Of a stretch of 64,000 nucleotides of DNA, positions 43,101 through 49,141 are shown piece after piece; position 1 is the stretch's first letter, and the number at the start of each line of letters is the position of its first letter. The stretch is taken from the NCBI RefSeq assembly GCF_012273015.1, contig NZ_CP050954.1:682001-746000 (forward strand), written 5' to 3'. Position numbers and translations under genes: made by a program. The notes under the pieces were generated by a model that searched no databases, was not told the DNA's origin, and worked only from the letters and a program-made list of their open reading frames with translations. Source of the stretch: Hymenobacter sp. BT18 (GTDB lineage: Bacteria; Bacteroidota; Bacteroidia; Cytophagales; Hymenobacteraceae).

Positions 43101-44348
43101 GGCGCGGGTGAGCTGACGCTCGGTGCGGCTGGTGCCTCCGCCGGGGGCTCCTACCGTTGGTATACTTCAGCCACGGGTAGCACGGCTATCAATGGAGCAA
43201 CCACCAATGCATACACCACGCCCAGCCTCAGTGCCAGCACTACCTACTATGTGAGCATCGTGAATGAGGCAGGGTGCGAGAGTGCCACGCGCGCAGCCGT
43301 AGCGGCCACCATCAACGCCCTGCCCGTGGCTCCTACCGTAACGGCCCCGGCAACGGTACTGCTGGGACAGGCCGCTACGCTCAGCATCAGCGGCCCAGCC
43401 ACTGGGGTAACCTATACCTGGACGGGCCCCGGCCTGAGCGCCACGTCGGGCAGCAGCGTGCAGGCCACGCCTACCGCCACGGGTACGGCTACTTACACCG
43501 TAACGGCCACTACCACGGCCGGCTGCACCAGCTCCGCGCAGGTGAGCGTTACGGTGATGATTCCAACCGTGAGCAGCCTGCTACCGGCGGAAGGACCCAT
43601 TGGCAGCAACATTACCCTCACGGGCACTGGTTTCTCCATGGTAAGCAAAGTACTGATCGGCAATATGGAAGTGGCTCCTACCAGCAAGACCGACACGGAG
43701 CTGGTGCTGGTGATGCCCGACGTAACGGGCAGCCTGACGGGCCCTCAGTACGCAGTGCAGCTTACCTACGGCACTACCGGCGTGGTGTCGGCCGGCACCT
43801 TCACCGTGACCTCGCCCTACATTACCAGCTTGTCGGCTACCCAGGGTGCGGCCGGCACGGTTATTCAGGTTATGGGCCAGAACTTCCGGCGCGGTGGCCA
43901 GGCCCAGGTGACGGGCATTCAGTTCAATGGCCTGGCGGGCACCGACTTCAGCGTAATCAGTGATACGGAAGCCCAGGTCACGGTGCCTGCCGGCGCCACT
44001 ACCGGCAAGGTTACGCTTGAATCTACGCTCAACTCCGGCCAGGGCCTGCTCTTCACCGTGACCACAGCCACGCCCAACAAAACCCAGGCGCTGGCCACGC
44101 AGGTACAGCTCTACCCCAACCCGGCGCAACAGCGGGTGCAGCTGCAGCTACCGACGCTGGCAGCCGGCACGCGGGTGCACGTGAGCTTCTACAACAGCGT
44201 AGGCCAGCAGGTGAAGCAGCAGCCCGTAACGCTGACTTCCCCGGGCAAAGCCACGACCGTGGAGCTGGCGGGTTTACCAAATGGCCTGTACCTAGTGCGG
44301 ATTCAGCTGGGCGACCAGCTCGTGACCAAGTCGCTGATCGTGGAATAA
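40113..44348 (+). CDS. giant T9SS surface protein: BNR-like propeller, eight Ig-like repeats, two TIG domains
   Basis: 1411 residues from the ATG at 40113. A signal peptide is carried on a longer N-terminus (AWLLLVLLATAVLRSTPAQA). Residues about 55-385 are a Ycf48/BNR-like propeller with repeated TTDGGASFTEL, TTDGGQTWIQV, SSDRGVTWSE, TQDGGATWEL. Residues 386-1071 are eight tandem units of about 86 residues: RCGxGxVTL, YRWYTTATGG, TYTTPSL, TTTYYVSTV, GCESATRTAV. A diverged ninth Ig/PKD-like unit, two TIG/IPT domains (about 1150-1310) and a T9SS sorting domain (LYPNPAQQRVQL onward) follow. Likely a surface adhesin. Not truncated. Confidence 0.85.
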   Translation: MDDVFSYSGCATGNASRHYRPHRLPAAKRAFAGPVAWLLLVLLATAVLRSTPAQAQWTERNLNSPYLQKGVIDFDMPSANVVWGMQYDASGANGPRNTLFLSTDAGATWVNRLVSSPNYFSFSSLSALSATTAFIGGFRQGGFGGVLLKTTDGGASFTELPIPALSFLNVAHFFNASVGVILSDATNGEYEIFRTTDGGQTWIQVPDDNIPNVTPGDAGLTNLYTTYGDHIWFGTFLGHIYHSSDRGVTWSESNTGIGNEGTSSSLRDFEFTDALHGLAIGRNGKIARTQDGGATWELITPCGDFYGTVVTAVPGLPNTLVGIDGRASNRGSSVSYDGGQSWTRLDAGTQYNEVIFFNATTGWAGGVTRNGGQGGVFQYTGPTLTIPVVTTTSASRCGPGAVTLQAQGTQLNGAYRWYTTATGGTPISGVTSDTYSPVLTATTTYYVSATAPCGDFETARVAVTGTINPVPGAPSTTSNERCGPGTVTLAAAGTPAGGSHRWYTTATGGTPIGGATTATYTTPSLTGTTTYYVSTVSSAGCESATRRAVVATINPIPAAPTTTSNERCGPGTISLQAAGAPTGGTYRWYTAATGGTAISGATAATYSPALSATTTFYVSTLSSAGCESTSRTAVTATINALPTAPTTTADERCGAGSVTLQAQGAPTGGSYRWYTTATTGAAIGGATLGTYTTPSLSTTTTYYVSIVNALGCESATRTAVVATINPLPTAPTTTAANRCGPGELTLGAAGTPAGGSYRWYTSTSGGTPISGATSATYTTPSLTATTTYYVSTVSSLGCESATRTAVVATVNAIPAAPTTTSNERCGTGAVTLTAQGAPAGGSYRWYAAATGGTAISGATATTYSPNVNATTTYYVSTVSSAGCESATRTAVTATVNALPTAPTTMANSRCGTGAVSLEASGAPAGGAYRWYTTATGGAAINGATGATYTTPSLAATTTYYVSTVNSLGCESAARTAVVATINALPTAPTVTAAQRCGAGELTLGAAGASAGGSYRWYTSATGSTAINGATTNAYTTPSLSASTTYYVSIVNEAGCESATRAAVAATINALPVAPTVTAPATVLLGQAATLSISGPATGVTYTWTGPGLSATSGSSVQATPTATGTATYTVTATTTAGCTSSAQVSVTVMIPTVSSLLPAEGPIGSNITLTGTGFSMVSKVLIGNMEVAPTSKTDTELVLVMPDVTGSLTGPQYAVQLTYGTTGVVSAGTFTVTSPYITSLSATQGAAGTVIQVMGQNFRRGGQAQVTGIQFNGLAGTDFSVISDTEAQVTVPAGATTGKVTLESTLNSGQGLLFTVTTATPNKTQALATQVQLYPNPAQQRVQLQLPTLAAGTRVHVSFYNSVGQQVKQQPVTLTSPGKATTVELAGLPNGLYLVRIQLGDQLVTKSLIVE
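41268..43325 (+). repeat. eight tandem ~257-bp coding repeats
   Basis: The repeat units of the giant protein lie end to end. Adjacent units differ by substitutions rather than being identical, but the WYTTATGG and TTTYYVSTV coding stretches are almost constant, making this a likely site of unequal recombination and copy-number change. Confidence 0.8.
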
Positions 44349-44381
44349 AGGCGGCCGCCAACCGGCGGGTTTATTGCTAGT

Positions 44382-44416
44382 AAAAAGCCGCTACCCAGCT
44401 GGGTGGCGGCTTTTTT
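44382..44416 (+). terminator. terminator after giant surface protein
   Basis: Stem AAAAAGCCGC..GCGGCTTTTT with inner ACCC/GGGT and a 4-nt loop (44382-44410), followed by TTTTTT at 44411-44416. Confidence 0.85.
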
Positions 44417-44514
44417 ATTGATGGCCGGCGCCCAAAGTCGGAAAAGGTCCGGGGTGCTTGGCCGGCCGCCCAAAACCCCGGACCTTTGTCTTTTACCTAC
44501 CTGCCTCCGCCCCC

Positions 44515-45531
44515 ATGTTGCTTTCGTTTTTCCGTCTTCCCCGCGTGGTGCTGCTCGTGTGCGGCTTGTTTCTGGCTCCCTCTGCCTTGCTGGCCTGGGG
44601 CAACTGGGGGCACCAGCGCATCAATCGGGCGGCAGTGCTGGCCCTGCCCGCGCCCCTGCGTACCTTCTTCTACAACCACGTCGACTTCGTGGTGACGGAA
44701 GCCGTTATTCCCGATTCGCGCAAGTACGTCATCAACGACCGGGCGGAGTTTCCGCGTCACTTCATTGACTTAGAGGACTACGGCACCCAGCCCATCAGCG
44801 AGCTGCCTCAAACCTCGGCCGAAGCCTATAAGAAATACGATGCCGCCATGCTCGATAAGAGCGGCCGCCTGCCCTGGTACATTCAGGACGTGCTGGCGAA
44901 GCTCACCCAATCGATGAAAAACGGGCGCAAGGATGAAATCCTGTTTCTGGCTGCCGACCTGGGCCACTACCTCGGCGACGCCACCCAGCCCCTGCACACC
45001 TCCTCCAACCACGACGGGCAGCTGACCGGGCAGAAAGGCATTCACGCCTTCTTCGAGTCGCAGCTGCCCGAGCAGTTCGGCAAGGACTACAACTTCAAGC
45101 TCGCCGAGCCCCGCCTGCTACAGGACCCCGCGGCCGAAGCCTGGCGCATCATTGCCCAAAGCCACGCCGCCGCCGATACGTTGCTGGCCCTGGAGAAAAA
45201 GCTGGCCGCCGAAACGCCGCCCGCCAACATCTACGCGCTGAATACCGATGGGCAGATCAAGAAGAACGTGTTCAACAACCCGGTTCATACCACGGCGTAC
45301 TCGGCGGCCTACCACCAGGTCCTCAACCGCATGGTGGAGCGGCAGTTGCGCGCAGCTGCCCAGGCCACGGCTAACTTCTGGTACACGGCCTGGGTAAATG
45401 CCGGCAAGCCCGACCTTACCGTCCTCGACTCCAACTACACCACCCAGGCCAGCGCCAAACAGCTGAAGAAAGAGCTAAAGGAAATTCAGAAGGGCAAGCT
45501 GATTGATTTTCGCTCGTTTCAGGAGTTTTGA
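44515..45531 (+). CDS. S1/P1-type zinc nuclease
   Basis: A 338-residue secreted protein. Its signal peptide is followed by the mature N-terminus WGNWGHQRINRAA; the first Trp (W28) supplies a zinc ligand in P1 nuclease after cleavage. Other S1/P1 motifs: the His/Asp pair in FPRHFIDLEDYG and HYLGDATQPLHTSSNHDGQ, with further zinc ligands, then HAFFESQLPEQF. It cuts single-stranded DNA/RNA (3'-nucleotidase activity also common), likely for phosphate or nucleoside scavenging. ATG at 44515; a GACCTTTG box lies at 44481-44488. It precedes the fungal-wall enzyme block. Confidence 0.9.
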   Translation: MLLSFFRLPRVVLLVCGLFLAPSALLAWGNWGHQRINRAAVLALPAPLRTFFYNHVDFVVTEAVIPDSRKYVINDRAEFPRHFIDLEDYGTQPISELPQTSAEAYKKYDAAMLDKSGRLPWYIQDVLAKLTQSMKNGRKDEILFLAADLGHYLGDATQPLHTSSNHDGQLTGQKGIHAFFESQLPEQFGKDYNFKLAEPRLLQDPAAEAWRIIAQSHAAADTLLALEKKLAAETPPANIYALNTDGQIKKNVFNNPVHTTAYSAAYHQVLNRMVERQLRAAAQATANFWYTAWVNAGKPDLTVLDSNYTTQASAKQLKKELKEIQKGKLIDFRSFQEF

Positions 45532-45545
45532 TTGAACTCCCTAAA

Positions 45546-45581
45546 CAGCGCCGCCTCCAGAATCTTCTAGGGGCGGCGCTG
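45546..45581. terminator. hairpin between convergent genes
   Basis: A 10-bp perfect GC-rich stem (45546-45555 with 45572-45581) and a T-rich flank on the plus side, between the nuclease gene (+) and the RecE-like gene (-). Confidence 0.55.
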
Positions 45582-45599
45582 CTGGTTTAAAGTAGTTTG

Positions 45600-46349
45600 T
45601 TAGCTGTCAAAATTTGGTGCCTCAGGCTGGGCGCTACTGGGCTCCTGGGGCGGGGTGTGGCCCAGCTCCCGGATCATGTCGCGGGCAGCTGAGCTGAGAT
45701 AGGTAGGCTGGCGGTGCGGGTCGAGGAAGCTGAGTAGGCGCTGGTACTTGGCCCTGCCTTCTTCCAGCATGTGCGGGGGCACTTCGTAGACGTAAATGTG
45801 AAAGGGCTCAATCTTTTGCACACCCACCAGCAGAAACCGCTCGGCCTGCAGGGCATCGGAGTAGAAAGCCGCTTGGCGGTCGTAGTCGTAGCCCGAGCAC
45901 TGGGCCGCAAAGTGATGATAGTCGCGGGCCAGGGTGGTTTTGAAGTCAATGATAGTGTAGGGCTGGCCGGGCTGATCAACCACCAAGTCGGCGCGGAGCT
46001 TGCACAAGGTACCGGTGAGGGGCTCAGTGAATAGGCAGCTGGGCTCAGCTATGCCGTGCTCGAGCAGCTCGCGCAGGTCTTCGCGCAGCCTTACTCCTTC
46101 TACCAGCCACCAAATGAGCGTATCGTTTACGAGAGGGTAGCTGGGCACGTATTGCTCCGGTTCCAGCAGGGCCGTGTGAAACGCCGTACCAAAGCTCAGG
46201 GCCGGGGCATTGCCGCCGCCTTCGCGCCGGGGCTTGCCACTAAGCGCGTCGCGCAGTCGGGAAAGGTCAGAGTTGGCAATGGCCGGCAAGGCGCGGTAGT
46301 CGTCGTAGGATAAGCGCAGTAAATCGGGGCGGCGGGTGGAGTCGGGCAT
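45600..46349 (-). CDS. PD-(D/E)XK nuclease-like protein (RecE-type)
   Basis: A 249-residue protein resembling the RecE/exonuclease VIII-like PDDEXK domain: LSYDDYRALPAIANSDLSRLRDAL (lead-in), LSFGTAFHTALLEPEQY, the active-site core KLRADLVVD then YTIIDFKTT (D-x-K), and the Tyr-rich YDYDRQAAFYSDAL. Such 5'-to-3' exonucleases usually partner with RecT in phages and plasmids. No recT or other phage gene is nearby, so this is an orphan, perhaps domesticated. Residues are intact, so activity is plausible. Confidence 0.75.
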   Translation of the reverse strand: MPDSTRRPDLLRLSYDDYRALPAIANSDLSRLRDALSGKPRREGGGNAPALSFGTAFHTALLEPEQYVPSYPLVNDTLIWWLVEGVRLREDLRELLEHGIAEPSCLFTEPLTGTLCKLRADLVVDQPGQPYTIIDFKTTLARDYHHFAAQCSGYDYDRQAAFYSDALQAERFLLVGVQKIEPFHIYVYEVPPHMLEEGRAKYQRLLSFLDPHRQPTYLSSAARDMIRELGHTPPQEPSSAQPEAPNFDS

Positions 46350-46572
46350 AGGGTAGCAAGCGGCCGTTGTTCAGGGGGCCGCTTAGAGAGTATACCGGCA
46401 GGAAAAAAATGGGTTCAGCCCTCCTGTCTTGAGGCCCGAACCCACTGCCAATAGCCTGAAAGATAAGCCCCGCTCCACAGACAACCAAAGCCAGGGCCAA
46501 ATGCAGCTTGTTTTTGACGGTTAGTGGCCCGGCATCTTTCTCCAGGAGCTACTATTTGTAGGCTACGGGCAG

Positions 46573-46580
46573 TAGGTTTG
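46573..46580 (+). promoter_or_regulatory. -7 box before SpoIIAA-like paralog C
   Basis: Exact TAGGTTTG, 7 nt before the ATG at 46588. Confidence 0.5.
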
Positions 46581-46587
46581 CGGCATC

Positions 46588-47004
46588 ATGGAAACTTCCC
46601 CGCTGATTTATTTTGCCAACCCCGTAGGCCGCGTTATAGATGACCCGCAGGGCTTTGGCCGGCTGATTTATCAGCCGGGACCACGCCAAACTGAGGACTT
46701 CCGGGGGTTTCTTAGCCACGTGATTCGCCTATTGGCGAGCCGACGTGGTGGACGGCTACTCATCGATCAGAGCCAAATGCAGCCCTTCACTACCGAAGAA
46801 CAAGCATATATGGTAGAAGAATGGCTGCCGCACATGGTAGCGGATGGCGGCTACCGTTACGGCTCCGTGCTCGTAGCCGACAACGTGTTTGCCCGCCTGG
46901 CTACGGCTACAGTCATTACGGCGGCACGTGGCTTGCACCTCACCTATCAGTATTTCGAGCGGGAAGGCGACGCCGTGGCTTGGCTGCTTCAACAACCCAC
47001 GTAA
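46588..47004 (+). CDS. SpoIIAA/STAS-like protein, paralog C
   Basis: A 138-residue protein closely similar in layout to 36068-36481 and also related to 22689-23081. Motifs: YFANPVGRVIDDPQGFG at the start, LLIDQSQMQPFTTEEQAYM in the middle, YGSVLVADNVFARLAT and a C-terminal EREGDAVAWLL helix. No TM or signal peptide, so cytoplasmic. Single gene, expressed from a near-leaderless promoter and ended by a strong terminator at 47024. Function unknown. Confidence 0.72.
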   Translation: METSPLIYFANPVGRVIDDPQGFGRLIYQPGPRQTEDFRGFLSHVIRLLASRRGGRLLIDQSQMQPFTTEEQAYMVEEWLPHMVADGGYRYGSVLVADNVFARLATATVITAARGLHLTYQYFEREGDAVAWLLQQPT

Positions 47005-47023
47005 CATCTTTCCTTAAAACTAT

Positions 47024-47056
47024 AGAAGGCGGCTCCTCAGGAAGCCGCCTTCTTTT
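47024..47056 (+). terminator. terminator after paralog C
   Basis: An 11-bp perfect stem (47024-47034 with 47043-47053) followed by TTT. Confidence 0.85.
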
Positions 47057-47081
47057 GCCTTACGCGAGTATTACCCTTAGC

Positions 47082-48977
47082 CTATTGCCGGCTAAAGCGG
47101 CGGGTGATGAGCTGCCCATCTTTGGCCGTGACGACCAAGGTGTAGAGCCCGGCCTTGAGCGCGCGCACACTCAGCGTGCCCTGGTCCAAGGTGCCGCTGG
47201 CCACGCGCCGCCCCTGCATGTCCAGCACCGTGTAGGCGCTGCCGGCCAGGTTCAGCTTGGAGACCACGTGCAGGCGCTCCGCCACCGGATTCGGATACAG
47301 CTGCGTGGCCCGCGCCTCCGTCGACTCCTGGCTGGCCAGGGCCGTGCCCCGCCCCGCCGCTTTGCTGATGCGCACCCAGTTCAGGTTCCAGCCCCCGGTC
47401 TGGGCGTAGATGCCGAAGTTGTAGGTGCCCGCGTTGATGGTCACCGTCTTGGAGACCGTCGTCCAGTTCTGCCAGCCCCCCGTGCCGGGAATCGTGGTGT
47501 TGCCCAGCTGGATGCTGCCCGCGTTCAGGTCCGCGGAGATGGTGCCCCCGGCCCCGCCGCTGGCCACGCGGTACTCAATCAGGTACGAGCCCGTGGTGGG
47601 GAAGCTGATGGTGTTCCAGACCAGGTAGTCGCCGGCATCCACCCAGCCCATGTTCTGCCCGCCGCCCGTGTCGGTGGTCGTCTCGGCCGTCATGCCATTG
47701 TTGACGTTTGCCGCTTCCGCCTGCAGCGTCACGCTGAAGCCCGTGCTGGTGGTGGCGCGCACCCGCAGCGAGGTGGCCTTGTCATTCCAGTTGCCCGTGC
47801 CCAAGGCATTGCCCACCAGGCAGCCGTTGCCGGCGCTGCCCACCGTCAGCGAGGCGCCGGTGAAGTTGTCACTTTCATAAAGCACCACCTCGTAGCCGGC
47901 GTTTACTTTGAGCGAGGAAATATCATCGTTAAGAATACCGCGGCTCTGCAAAGCGGCCAGGTTATAGTTGCCCGCTGGCAGGCCTACGGCTGTGCCCGTG
48001 TAGTTGCAGTCCTTGTACATGGTGGCTACGCCGCTGGGAGGAGGAGGCGTCGTGCCGTTACGCTGCACCACTACTTGGTTGATGGCCGTCAACAGCGAAT
48101 AAGTACCCGTAGCGTCGCCGCCCAGTTGCCAGATCATGATGCCGCCCCCTTGGTCGAAGGCTAAGTTGGTTTTGCTTTTGATGGTAGGAATGCCGTTGTA
48201 GCCAATGTTCTGGAACAAGTCGGCGTTAGGGTCGGCACCACGTGACAGTAGCGAGGCATACGTTTCGCCGCCGGCTTGGCCGTAGAACGGCACGCCCAGC
48301 ACTGTTTTGTTAGCCGCCAGCCCGCGCCCGCGCCAGTAGCTAATGGACTGCGACGCCAGCGCGTAAGTAGAGTGAGCCGGGGCCGCATCATCATAGGCCA
48401 TGATGTTGAGAAAATCCACGTTGTTGAGCACGCTGTTGAGGATGTACGGCCCGGCCCAGGTGCCCCCGGCTACGGCCGTCGTCAGCAGCTTGCCCCGGCT
48501 GTGGAGCTGGGTAGCCAGGTCCTGCATCACGGCTGCGTAGCCATTGGCCGAAGCCGATGTAGGGTGCTCCCAGTCGATGTCGATGCCATCCAGGCCATAC
48601 TGGTTGGCAAAGTTGATGAGGTTGGTAGTGAAGTTGCGGGTGTAAGTGGCGTTGTTGCCGATAGACACAAACTCCGTGGGGTTGCCGTCGTTCATCCAGC
48701 CCCCCACCGAAATCAGCACCTTTACCCCACGGGCATGGGCCGTGGCTACCAGGCTCTGGAGCTTGCTGGGGTTTTCGATGGGTCGCAGACTGCCATCAGC
48801 ATTGGGCAGCAGAAAGGCGTAGTTGATGTGCGTGAGCTTGTCGTACTGCACGGTGTTCACGTCGCCCGTCCACGAAGGCAGGTAGCCGATAACCTTGAAT
48901 TGGGCGAGGGCGGGCCCGGCCGCCAGGAGCCATACCAGCAGAGCCAAAGCCCTTGTCAGAAGTGTAGTTGTTTTCAT
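47082..48977 (-). CDS. secreted GH18 chitinase with crystallin, CBM6 and T9SS tail
   Basis: 631 residues. Signal peptide to about 25; GH18 domain 27-310 with SVGGWMNDGNP and the catalytic DGIDIDWEHP (Asp130/Asp133/Asp135, Glu137). Then a beta/gamma-crystallin-like domain (about 318-410, MYKDCNYTGTAVGL, NDDISSLKVNAGYEVVLYES), a CBM6-like beta-sandwich (about 418-540, LQAEAANVNNGMTAETTTD, AGDYLVWNTISFP) and the T9SS sorting domain from LYPNPVAERLHV. The enzyme hydrolyses chitin beta-1,4 links outside the cell. Last gene in the minus-strand exoenzyme series with 49142-52000 and 52194-54413; separate transcripts are likely given the gaps and terminators. Confidence 0.92.
   Translation of the reverse strand: MKTTTLLTRALALLVWLLAAGPALAQFKVIGYLPSWTGDVNTVQYDKLTHINYAFLLPNADGSLRPIENPSKLQSLVATAHARGVKVLISVGGWMNDGNPTEFVSIGNNATYTRNFTTNLINFANQYGLDGIDIDWEHPTSASANGYAAVMQDLATQLHSRGKLLTTAVAGGTWAGPYILNSVLNNVDFLNIMAYDDAAPAHSTYALASQSISYWRGRGLAANKTVLGVPFYGQAGGETYASLLSRGADPNADLFQNIGYNGIPTIKSKTNLAFDQGGGIMIWQLGGDATGTYSLLTAINQVVVQRNGTTPPPPSGVATMYKDCNYTGTAVGLPAGNYNLAALQSRGILNDDISSLKVNAGYEVVLYESDNFTGASLTVGSAGNGCLVGNALGTGNWNDKATSLRVRATTSTGFSVTLQAEAANVNNGMTAETTTDTGGGQNMGWVDAGDYLVWNTISFPTTGSYLIEYRVASGGAGGTISADLNAGSIQLGNTTIPGTGGWQNWTTVSKTVTINAGTYNFGIYAQTGGWNLNWVRISKAAGRGTALASQESTEARATQLYPNPVAERLHVVSKLNLAGSAYTVLDMQGRRVASGTLDQGTLSVRALKAGLYTLVVTAKDGQLITRRFSRQ
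47090..48020 (-). repeat. long direct repeat encoding exoenzyme tail, copy 1
   Basis: The coding DNA for the crystallin-CBM6-T9SS tail of the chitinase is almost identical by eye to 52200-53150 in the glucanase gene, for example 47111-47200 against 52221-52310 with only a handful of differences. The protease copy (49400-49770 and 50200-50500) is more diverged and split by the lectin insertion. Confidence 0.75.
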
Positions 48978-49084
48978 TCGGTGGTGGTTGGTTGTGGAAA
49001 AGAGGTAATCAGACTGTGTAGAAGCGTTGATAAAGGCGGCGCTTGGTGAAAGGATTTGCCGCTGGTAGCGCGAGGGTCAGCTTC

Positions 49085-49123
49085 AAGCCCATCATGCGTG
49101 GAAAATCCGCGCATGATGGGCTT
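49085..49123 (-). terminator. hairpin after metalloprotease gene
   Basis: A 14-bp perfect stem (49085-49098 with 49110-49123) around an 11-nt AT-rich loop, just downstream of the protease stop. Confidence 0.6.
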
Positions 49124-49141
49124 TGCGGCTAACTCCACCGC

